Part shown: piece by piece, positions 17,669-28,700 of the stretch
Position numbering within the stretch: the stretch's first letter is position 1
How the letters are laid out: every line of letters starts with the position of its first letter
Source of the DNA: Bacteroidota bacterium
Lineage (GTDB): Bacteria; Bacteroidota; Bacteroidia; UBA4408
Length of the DNA: 64,000 nucleotides
Reading direction: 5' to 3'
Assembly: GCA_016718805.1 (NCBI GenBank)
Contig: JADKCP010000003.1
Span: forward strand, 1 to 64,000
Program-made: the position numbers and the translations under genes
Notes under the pieces: model-generated
Databases searched by the model: none
Told to the model about the DNA's origin: nothing
What the model saw: only the letters and a program-made list of their open reading frames with translations

Positions 17669-18343
17669 ATGAAAAAAATAACAAGTGAAAACACACTAAA
17701 AATTGAAATATGGTCAGATGTTATGTGCCCATTTTGTTATATAGGAAAACGAAAGTTGGAACAGGCAATTGCTGATTTTACAGCAAAGGATTTAGTTAAA
17801 ATTGATTGGAAAAGTTATCAATTAAATCCTGAACTAAAAACAGAAGAAGGTAAAAATATTCACACTTACCTTAGTGAGGTTAAAGGAATTTCGCTCGAAA
17901 GAGCCAAACAGTTGAATGAACATGTGACGAGCATGGCGAAGCAAGTTGGACTAGATTATAATTTGGATAAAGCTGTAGTCGCTAATTCGTTTGATGCGCA
18001 TCGTTTATCGCTTTTTGCTAAAAGCAAAGGCAAACAAAATGAACTTGTTGAAATGTTATTTAGGGCTTATTTTATTGATGGAAAGAACACGGCCAATCAT
18101 GCCACATTAATAGAGCTGGGTAACTCCATTGGGCTAGATGAAATGGAGATGAGAAAATTTTTGGGAAGTAACGATTTATCTGAACAGGTAAAGCAGGAGT
18201 GCAATGAAGCTGTTGAGCTTGGTGTAACCGGAGTTCCATTTTTTGTTTTCAACCGAACCTACGCTGTTTCAGGAGCTCAAGAAGTTGCTGTTTTTAGTCA
18301 GGTTTTAACGAAGTTGGTTGAAACTGCCGATGCTTCAAATTAA
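17669..18343 (+). CDS. DsbA family oxidoreductase, FrnE-like
   Basis: The protein (224 residues) has a thioredoxin fold with an active-site CPFC motif close to the N-terminus (WSDVMCPFCYIGK) and a helical insertion. The cis-proline loop is GVTGVPFFVFN. It lacks a signal peptide, so it acts in the cytoplasm, unlike periplasmic DsbA. FrnE-type proteins are dithiol oxidoreductases or isomerases, often linked to oxidative stress. The gene stands alone between two intergenic gaps of 130 to 250 bases. Confidence 0.9.
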   Translation: MKKITSENTLKIEIWSDVMCPFCYIGKRKLEQAIADFTAKDLVKIDWKSYQLNPELKTEEGKNIHTYLSEVKGISLERAKQLNEHVTSMAKQVGLDYNLDKAVVANSFDAHRLSLFAKSKGKQNELVEMLFRAYFIDGKNTANHATLIELGNSIGLDEMEMRKFLGSNDLSEQVKQECNEAVELGVTGVPFFVFNRTYAVSGAQEVAVFSQVLTKLVETADASN

Positions 18344-18589
18344 ACAGAAAAACAAGGGCATAGCTAACAATATTCACTATTTGCAATGTTTTATTCAGCT
18401 TTTGCATAGCAATGATTAATCGCTTATAATCTTGAAATATTCTCTTCATTTTTTTTGCTTTGCTGATTTCAAGAAGTAAATTCGCCGGAATAATTACACG
18501 GGCATTTTAGGTTAGCATTTATTTTTTGTGATTTTTTTGTCCTACTGTCATTACTACAAATTAATTTTAATCTTAATACTTATAGTACT

Positions 18590-19468
18590 ATGAAAGCATA
18601 TGTTTTTCCGGGTCAAGGTTCTCAATTTATCGGTATGGGAAAGGAAATTTACGAAAATTCAAAACAAGCAAAGGACCTTTTTGAAAAAGCAAACGACTTA
18701 CTCGGCTTCCGAATTACCGATACTATGTTTTCGGGTACTGATGAAGAGTTGAAACAAACTAAGGTTACTCAACCAGCGATTTTTTTACATTCCGTTATTT
18801 TAGCGAATAGTTTAGGCGATAGCTTTAAACCAGATATGGTTGCCGGCCACTCACTTGGCGAATTCTCAGCATTGGTAGCGAATAGAGTATTAACTTTTGA
18901 GGATGCTTTGTTGCTTGTTTCAAAACGTGCAATGGCGATGCAAAAGGCATGTGAAATAAAGCCTTCCACAATGGCTGCAATTTTAAATTTAGACGATAAA
19001 GTGGTAGAACAAGTTTGTGCTTCTATTGAAAACGAAGTAGTAGTTGCCGCTAATTATAACTGTCCGGGACAATTGGTTATTTCAGGCAGCATTGAAGGGG
19101 TAAATTTAGCCTGTGAAAAATTGAAAGCTGCAGGAGCAAAACGTACTCTTGTGTTGCCGGTTGGAGGTGCTTTTCACTCTCCATTAATGCAACCTGCGCA
19201 GCAAGAACTTGAAATTGCGATTCAGCAAACTGTTTTCAATCAAGGTATTTGTCCAATTTATCAGAACGTTACTGCAAAAGCTGTTTCTGATCCTCATGAG
19301 ATTAAGAAAAACTTGCTAATACAACTTACTGCTCCGGTGCGCTGGACCCAAACTATGGAAAATATGATTGCGGACGGAGCTACTACCTTTATTGAAGTTG
19401 GACCAGGTAAGGTACTACAAGGTTTGGTGAAGAAAGTGAACAAGGATATGGAAACCTATAGCGCTTAA
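18590..19468 (+). CDS. fabD: malonyl-CoA:ACP transacylase
   Basis: FabD loads malonyl groups onto acyl carrier protein for fatty acid synthesis. The 292 residues start with FPGQGSQFIGMG, carry the nucleophile Ser88 in AGHSLGEFSAL, and have the catalytic His in GGAFHSPLM (about residue 197). The oxyanion and exit motif EVGPGKVLQGL lies near the end. No other fatty-acid genes are adjacent, so it is a solitary fabD as often seen in Bacteroidota. The 246-base upstream gap shows no other gene. Confidence 0.95.
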   Translation: MKAYVFPGQGSQFIGMGKEIYENSKQAKDLFEKANDLLGFRITDTMFSGTDEELKQTKVTQPAIFLHSVILANSLGDSFKPDMVAGHSLGEFSALVANRVLTFEDALLLVSKRAMAMQKACEIKPSTMAAILNLDDKVVEQVCASIENEVVVAANYNCPGQLVISGSIEGVNLACEKLKAAGAKRTLVLPVGGAFHSPLMQPAQQELEIAIQQTVFNQGICPIYQNVTAKAVSDPHEIKKNLLIQLTAPVRWTQTMENMIADGATTFIEVGPGKVLQGLVKKVNKDMETYSA

Positions 19469-19724
19469 TTTACTTACATTTTTTAGCGCGTTTATTTATT
19501 CGAAAGTCTTGGTTTTAAAAGGATTTCAAGGTTGTTAGTAGAATATATAAGTTGCTAGCCCTCATACATCCTTTTGTATCATGAATAATTTTCTTATTTT
19601 AGTCTCATTGATATTGGTTTTCAACGCATAAAATTCTTGAATGATAACCTTTTTTTAAATATTTCGTATACCAAGCAGGTTGTAGAAGTTGTATTTTCTT
19701 TAACCACTAAATCACTCATTTGTC

Positions 19725-22700
19725 ATGTATAAATTTTTCCTTCGATTTTTTGTAATTGCTGTTTTGTTGCTTGCTGTTGGAAAAACTTCCTCAGCTCAAA
19801 CTAACTATTCCTACAAGGGAATGTATGTGTACGACATTGATATGTTCTTGAATGATGCCAGCGGAAATGCTACCAATATTTTGTTCAGGTATTGCAGAGA
19901 CAGTGCTTTTAATGCCATCACAATTAGTCCTGGGATTCTTAATCTAAATACTTCTCCAACAATGACTACCAAATTGGCGGCTTTTATGAAAAAGGCACGC
20001 ACTCAGTATGGTATCCGATACATTTCAGCTGTAGTTTCAGATTATCCAACCTTAATTACCGAAGTACACCCGTATCAACTAAGCCGCACCGATACATTGG
20101 AGCGATTTAATCACTATAATTTTGAATTTGAATATTGGAACGACGCGAATTATTTGCCGGGTAAATTATATTGCAACAATTTTCTTACGCCTGGAGGTTA
20201 CACCTGCGATTCAGTTGGTGCATGGAGCTATTTCAGTAAAAACATGAAAAGTGTTGACTCGCTTGCCAACGTCGCCGGAATAAAGAGTACAGTATACATT
20301 GGAGTAAGTAGTAAGGATACACTTAAAAACCGTTTCGTTGCCAATACTGTCGATTTGGTGATGCTTGCGTGCTACAATGCCGATACTTCAAAGTTATACA
20401 TGTCGCACACGGTGTCAAAGCTAACCGCTTATTCAACGGTTAATAAAGTAGTGGATGTATTGCCAATTTTTGCCAGCCAAACAAAGAGTGCAAGCGAAAA
20501 TTTGAAACAATATTTGACAGGTCCGGCTCCTGTGGGAAAACATTCTGAAGCTTCAGTAATGCCCATTTTTATGCGGGAGTATGCAACGCTATCTGCTTCG
20601 GTGAGAAGTAAAATTCGAATCGTTGGATTTAAGTGGTTTAAGTACGAAGGTATGCCCAAAGATTCATCTACCACTACTTTAAATTCAGTCCCTACTGGTA
20701 TTTCGGCAACTCCTTCATCTACAAGTGCCTCATTAAGTTGGGGTGCAGTTTCAGGAGCAACAGGCTATCGAATCATGTATGCCAAAGCAAATTCATATAG
20801 TTTCACTACTGTAAATGCTACAACTAATTCGCATACATTAAGCGGACTTACTGCCAACACAGCTTATCACTTTCTTGTATACAGTGTTATTTCAGGGAAA
20901 ACTTCTATAAGTTCTCCACTTACTGTGTTTACAACAACAGCATCAGGTGGTTCCTGTGCGCTGCCAAACGGATTATCTACTTCAGGAATTTCTGATGTAG
21001 CAGCAACCATCAGTTGGAATGCAGTTTCGGGAGCATCTTCCTATAATCTCCAGTATCGTATTGTGGGTGCTGCTTCATGGGTACCAACTACAAGTGCTAC
21101 CACCAGCAAAAGTTTGAGTGCATTAACAGCCTCTTCGAATTATGAATTTCAAGTGCAAGCTAATTGCGGAGCAGGAAATTTAAGTGCCTTTACTGCATCG
21201 TCAAATTTTTCAACAACAGCGGCGCCTTGTAACGCACCAACAGGCTTAAATTCAAGTGGAGTAACCACCAATTCAGCCACTGTAGGGGCCAATTCTGTTC
21301 AAAATGCAACCAGTTACAATATACAATATAGAGCGGTTGGTGCAAGTTCTTGGAATCCTACAACCAGTTCAACTGTAACAAAAACCTTGTCGGGACTAAA
21401 TGCATCTACTTCTTATGAATTTCAACAACAAGCAGTTTGCCCAACAAATACGAGTGCATTTTCAGCATCTTCCAATTTTTCAACTCCTGCGCCGGTTTGT
21501 GCAATACCGTCTGGTTTAAATTCTACGGCAGTTACGAATGCAAGCGCTACCCTTAATTGGACTGCTGTTTCAGGAGCTACAAGTTATGTAATTCAATACC
21601 GAGTTGCCGGAGCTGCTAGTTGGACATCAGCAACAAGCACTACTACATCAAAAGCAATAAGTGGTTTAACCGCTTCTTCGAATTACGAATTTCAAGTTCA
21701 AACAGTTTGTTCAGCAAGCAATTCTAGCGCATTTTCTACCTCCTCAAGTTTTACAACAGCAGCACCACCTTGTAATACTCCTGCCGGTCTTAGTTCTTCA
21801 GCTATTACTGATAATTCTGCAACTATTAGTTGGACTGCAGTTTCCGGCGCTACAGGTTATGCTATTCAATACAGAGTTACCGGTACTAGTGTTTGGAATA
21901 CAGGTACCAGCGCCACAACTTCAAAATCATTAAGTGGATTAAGTGCTTCTTCAACCTACGAGTTTCAAGTGCAAACTACCTGTGCAGCTAGTGCAACAAG
22001 TAGTTTTTCATCCTCAGCAACTTTTACTACACCGGCACCACCCTGTAATGTTCCTACAGGTTTAACATCATCCGGTCTTACAAGTAATGGAGCGGTGTTA
22101 AGTTGGACAGCTTTTGCAGGAGCAACAGGATATACAGTTCAGTATCGTGTAGTTGGAGCAAGTACTTGGACTAGCTCTGCTTGTGCTGTTACCTCAATAA
22201 GCTTATCAGGTTTAGTGGCTTCATCTAATTACGAATTTCAGGTTAAGTCGATTTGTTCTGCTTCTAATTCAAGTGCCTTCTCAGCTTCTTCAACCTTTTC
22301 AACTCCAATGCCCCCTTGTAATTTAACTACTGGTCTAGCATCTTCAGCAGTAACTCACAATGCTGCAACACTAACATGGACAGCGGTTGCGGGAGCAAGT
22401 GGATACAACATTAATTATCGTAAAGTAGGTGCAGCCACATGGACATCCTCCACAAGTGCAACGGTGTCAAAATCACTTAGTGGATTAACACCTTCGTCAA
22501 CTTATGAATTTCAAGTTCAAACTAATTGCGGTAGCGGAAACTTAAGTTCTTTTTCGTCTACTGCTACATTTACTACATCGGCAACTCCTTGTGCTTTGCC
22601 AAGTGGTTTAGCAAATTCATCCTTAACTTCAAGTTCGGTAACCCTTAATTGGTCGGCTGTTTCCGGGGCTAGCGGATATGCAATTCAGTACCGAATAGTT

Positions 22701-25700
22701 GGTTCTTCATCATGGACTTCTGTTTCATCAACTACTAATTCAAAAGCCATTTCAGGGTTAAATGCTAGTTCCAATTATGAATTCCAAGTACAGTCAGATT
22801 GTGGAGGAGGAAATATTAGTGCCTTTACAACTTCTTCTACTTTTACTACTCCGGCCCCGCCTTGTAATGCTGTGACAGGTTTAACCAGTGCAGCTGTTAC
22901 AAATAATTCAGTTACCCTTTCCTGGACAGATTTTGCCGGAGCTGCTTCCTACAATATTAAATATAGAATTGTAGGAGCTGCTAGCTGGACTAATACAACA
23001 TCGAACGTTAATACGATTTCTTTAACAGGATTAAATGCCAGTTCAACTTATGAGTTTCAAGTACAATCTAATTGCGGTACAGGAACAAGTGCATTTTCAA
23101 GTTCTGCAAATTTCACAACCTTAGCTCCTCCATGTAATATTCCAAGCGGCTTAAGTCCTTCATCAGTTAGCAATAATTCAGCAGTATTAAGCTGGAATGC
23201 AATTTCAGGAGCTGCAAGTTATTCAATACAATATCGAATTGTAGGTGCTGCCAGTTGGAGTACAGCAAGCAGTGCAACAAACAACTATAATTTAAGCGGA
23301 TTATCTGCGAATACTGCATACGAGTTTGCTGTACAAACAATTTGTTCAAGTAACTCAAGTTCCTATTCAAGTGCGGTCTCTTTTGCTACTTCAGCACCAC
23401 CTTGTTTAACTAGCAGTGCGCTATCTACTAGTGCTGTTACTGATAATTCTGCCACACTAAATTGGGCTGCAGTTGCAGGTGCTTCAAGCTATGCTATTCA
23501 ATACCGTATTGTTGGAAATTCAGCATGGCAGCTAGCAACATCTACTTCTAATTCAACTTCAATTAGTGCATTGGTTGCAAATTCAAATTATGAGTTTCAA
23601 GTACAAACAGAGTGTACATCCGGAAATACAAGTCCATTTACAACTGCTGCTTCATTTACCACTTTGCCAACACCTTGTTTAACTCCTTCAGCGCTTTCTT
23701 CTTCTTCTATTACCGACAATTCAGCATCATTGTCATGGGCTAATAATGCCGCAGCTTCTTCCTATAACCTGCGTTACCGAGTGATAGGAAGCGCAAGTTG
23801 GAGCTCACTTATTAGTAATGTAAATACACTCAATATTTCTGGTTTAAACGCTGTTTCAAATTACGAATACCAAGTTCAAGCTGATTGTGGTTCAGGAAAT
23901 CAAAGTGCTTTTTCTTCTTCGTCTAGCTTTATTACATTAGCTCCTCCATGTAATATTCCAACAGGTTTAAGCAGTGCTTCTGTTACCGATAATTCTGCAA
24001 TCTTAAATTGGAATTCAGTTTCCGGTGCAGCGGATTACACTTTGCAATACAGAATTGTTGGTTCCTCATCATGGACCTCAATGACCTGCGCTACAAATTC
24101 AAAAGCTTTAACAGGATTAACAGCTTCTTCTAATTATGAATTCCAGGTGCAAACAAATTGCAGCTCCGGAAATTCAAGTTCGTTTACTTCTTCTTCAGCA
24201 TTTAGTACAGCTGCTCCACCTTGTTTCACTCCTTCAGGTTTAGCAGCTTCTTCGGTAACCTACAATTCAGCAACATTAAATTGGACTGCTGTTGCAGGAG
24301 TAAGTTCCTACCTTGTTAATTACCGAATTGTTGGATCTGCAAGCTGGACAAATTCTACTTCAGCAACATCCAGTAAGGCATTAACAGGTTTGTCAGCTTT
24401 AACGAATTACGAATTTCAGGTAAAGTCTGATTGCGGATCGGGTAACACCAGCGCATTTTCAACAGTGGCTGATTTTGTAACACCTGCTCAACCATGTAAT
24501 TTACCAAGCGGATTAAATGCAAGTGCAATAACTTATAATTCTGCAACTTTAAATTGGACAGCTGTTGCAGGGGTAAATTCATACAACATTAATTATCGAA
24601 TAAGCGGTACTAGCACATGGACCAGCCTTACGTCTGCTACTAATTCTAAAAGTATCACGGCATTAGCAGCTTCATCCAATTATGAATTCCAAATTCAATC
24701 TGATTGTGGAAATAATAATACTAGTGTTTTTACATCTTCGGCTTTGTTTTCAACTCCAGCACCACCTTGTAATGCACCAACAGCACTTAGCTCTTCAGGT
24801 ATAACCTACAATTCTGCGAGTATTAACTGGACAGGTTTTGCTGGGGCAAGTAGTTATGTGTTGAAATATAGAATTATTGGGGCTGCTACATGGACAATTG
24901 TGAACCCAACAACAACATCTTACTCATTAACAGGACTTACTTCATCAGCCAACTATGAAGTTAAAGTACAATCGGATTGTGGGAATTCGAATGTAAGTTC
25001 ATTTACGAGCACAGCTACTTTCATTACACCTTTACCACCTTGTAATACTCCAAGTGGTTTAACTTCTTCATCAATAACCAGTACTTCGGCAAATTTAAGT
25101 TGGACAGCTATTTCAGGAGTTACTAATTATATAGTACAGTACCGTGTAGTTGGATCTGCAACATGGACTTCGACTAACAGTACCAATGCATCTAAAACTA
25201 TTAATGGCTTAAGTGCCGCTTCTGCTTACGAATTTCAAGTTCAAAGCGATTGTGGTTCCGGAAATTTGAGTAGCTTTTCAGCATCTTCCAACTTTTCAAC
25301 TCCTGCTCCGCCTTGTGATGTTCCTTTAGGTTTAACGGCTTCTTCAATAACTGATGTGTCAGCTACTTTAGACTGGATTGATTTTGCAGGAGCTACCGGG
25401 TATACTGTTCGTTACCGTACAATAGGTTCAGCGAATTGGACAACTATTACAAGCGTAATTAATACAATTATTGTTACAGGATTACAAGCAGCTTCAACCT
25501 ATGAGTTTCAGCTGCAATCGAATTGTGGTTCCGGCAATTCAAGCATATTTTCCAACTCTTCAAGTTTTACTACACTTGCACCTCCTTGTAATAGCCCGAG
25601 TGGTTTAAGTGCTTCAAACGTTACAAATACTTCTGCTGTTCTTACCTGGAGTGCTTTTGCAGGTGCTTCGTCATACACTATTAAGTTCCGCGAACAAGGG

Positions 25701-28700
25701 GCAGCAAGTTGGACTACACAATCGAGCAATGTTACAACGTATAGCTTAAGCGGCTTATTGGCAAATACAACTTACGAGTTTGCAGTTCAAACAAACTGTG
25801 GAGCCGGCAGTAACAGTAGTTTTTCGATTCCAAGCACTTTTGCTACATCAGCTCCACCTTGTGTAAGCCCATTAGGTTTAACAGCAAATTCAATTTCGGA
25901 TAGTTCAGCGGTACTTAGTTGGAATCCAGTTTCAACTGCTGTAAGTTATACTGTTGAATATAGAATTACTACAAGTCCACAATGGTATTCAGTTACAACA
26001 AGTGCTGCATCAGTTACCATAAACGGTTTAGTTGCTTCATCAAACTACGAGTTTCAAGTACAAACAAGTTGTTCTTCGGGTAACTCAAGTCCCTTCTCAA
26101 CAGCTGCAAATTTTTCAACATTGGCTGTTCCATGTTTGATACCAACCGGAATTTCTGCATCAGCAATAACAGAAAATTCAGCAACTTTAAGTTGGAGCAA
26201 TAACCCAAGTGCCTTTTCATATTCAATACAATACCGCGAAGTTGGAGCAAGTGCATGGATTTCAATGAGCGCATCATTAAACAGTATAAATATTTTGTCA
26301 CTTAGCAGCACTACTACCTATGAGTTTCAAGTTAAAGCTGAATGTGGACTAGCTAATTCAAGTAACTACTCAACCAGTTATAATTTTACCACCTTGTCTC
26401 CTCCATGCATTGTACCATCGGGCTTAGGAGTATCAGCAGTAACTAGCAATTCATGTGTACTTGATTGGAATAATTTGTCGGGTGCCGGAAGTTATAATTA
26501 TCGCTACAGAAGCACCGGTAGTTCAACCTGGACCACTGCAAACGCAACAACAAACACAGTTGCATTAAGTGGATTAACCGCAGCAACAAATTATGAGTTC
26601 CAAGTACAGAGCGATTGTGGAAATAGCACCACAAGTGCCTTTTCAGCTTCTTCAAATTTTATAACACAAGCAGCACCATGTGTAGTTCCCGGTGGATTAA
26701 ATTCTTCGGCAATTACTTATAGTACAGCAACACTTTCCTGGTCAGCAAGCGCAGGAGCAATAGGTTATACTTTACAATACCGTATTTCGGGAAGTACATC
26801 ATGGACCATATTAAATACGGTACAAGCCACAAAAAACATCACCGGCTTAAATCCTGCAGAGCAGTACGAGTTTGAAGTTGCTGCTGATTGCGGATCCGGA
26901 AATATTAGTGCTTTCAGTACAACTGCAAACTTTACAACATTGGCAGCACCTTGTTCGGTGCCGGTTGGATTAAGTGCAATTGCAAATTCGCCTAATGATG
27001 CAAATATCTCTTGGACTAGTGTTGGTGGAGCAATTGCATATACTGTTCAGTATCGCATAAGCGGATCTGCAACTTGGCTTTCTGTTCCTTCTACTACCAA
27101 TAGTGCCTACTTATCTAACTTAGTTCATAGCTCAACATACGAGTATCAGGTTCAATCTGATTGCGGATCATCTAATTTAAGCGCATTTTCAGCTAATGCA
27201 AGTTTTACAACACTGGTTCCTCCTTGTAATATACCTACCGGAATTTCTGCTACCAATATAACCCATAATTCTGCAGTACTTGATTGGAATTCAGTTTCAG
27301 GAGCAGCTTCGTATAATGTTCAATACCGTATTATTGGTTCGTCATCTTGGATTTCGGCAACAGGTGGAAGTGCTAGTTCATTCACTTTAACAAGTTTAAC
27401 TTCTGCTGAAAATTATGAATTTCGTGTTCAAACCGTTTGTCAAACAGGCAACCAAAGCGCATTTTCTAACGCAGTTCAATTCATGACCGATGTTCCGCCT
27501 TGTAATATTCCTTTGGGATTAGCAGTAAGCAACATCACTGAGAATTCAGCAAATTTAAACTGGACTACTTTTAATGGAGCTATTGGATATAACATTCAAT
27601 ACCGTGCGCTTACTACAACTTCATGGACGACTGTTCAAAGTAATTCCAATTCATACAGCTTAACGAATTTAACTCCTTCTACTATATACGAATTTCATGT
27701 TGAATCAAATTGTTCTTCAACAATAACAAGTGGATTTGGAAACCCTGTACAATTTACTACAGATGCATTGCCTTGCATTGCTCCTTCAGGATTAAATGCT
27801 ACATCAGTAGGATCTTCTACGGCAACCTTAACTTGGATTAGTTTACCAAATGCAACTGCTTATGTAGTTGAATACCGATTAAGCGGTGCAGCTGCATGGA
27901 CCAATATAAGCGCCAATACAAATAGTGTTTCATTGAACAATCTTTCACCTGCAGCGTCTTATGAATATCAAGTACAAAGTATATGTGCAACTGGAAATAG
28001 TGCTTTTTCGAGTGTGTCAAATTTCTCTACAAGCAATCCTTCTTGTGATGCACCAATTAATTTAACATCAGCTTCGATTGGCGAAACCACAGCAACAATT
28101 TCTTGGGCAGCAGTAGCTGGTGCTAGCCTTTATTTAGTTGAATACCGGGTTGTAGGAACCAGCATTTGGACAAGTGTTAGTTCAAGTAATACAACTGAAA
28201 TTCTTATTGGTTTGTTACCTGCTTCCTCTTATGAATTTCATGTGCAAACAACTTGTGGTGCTTCCAGTACGAGCGCATTTTCGTCAGGAGCATATTTTGT
28301 AACACTAGCTCCACCATGTTTGGTTGCTTCTAATCTTGCTTCTACTGGTGCAACTTCTAACTCAGTAAATGTTAGCTGGGACGCTGTAGCAAATGCAAGT
28401 GGATACATGGTTCAGTACAAACCAACCGGGGCTACAAATTGGGTGCAAGTGTCATCTACCACATCACCGCTAGGTTTAGTTGGCTTATCAGCAGGTACGA
28501 TATATGAATTTCAAGTACAAACAGATTGCTCCTACGGATTAAGTGCATTTAGTAATTCAGGTAGTTTTGCAACTTCAGCTGCTTCAGCTAATACATGCGA
28601 TACAGCCGGCGGACTATTTGCAAGCAGCATTAAATCTACTTCTGCTAAGTTAAACTGGAATCCTGTAAATGGCGCAAACACGTATAAAGTTCAATACAAA

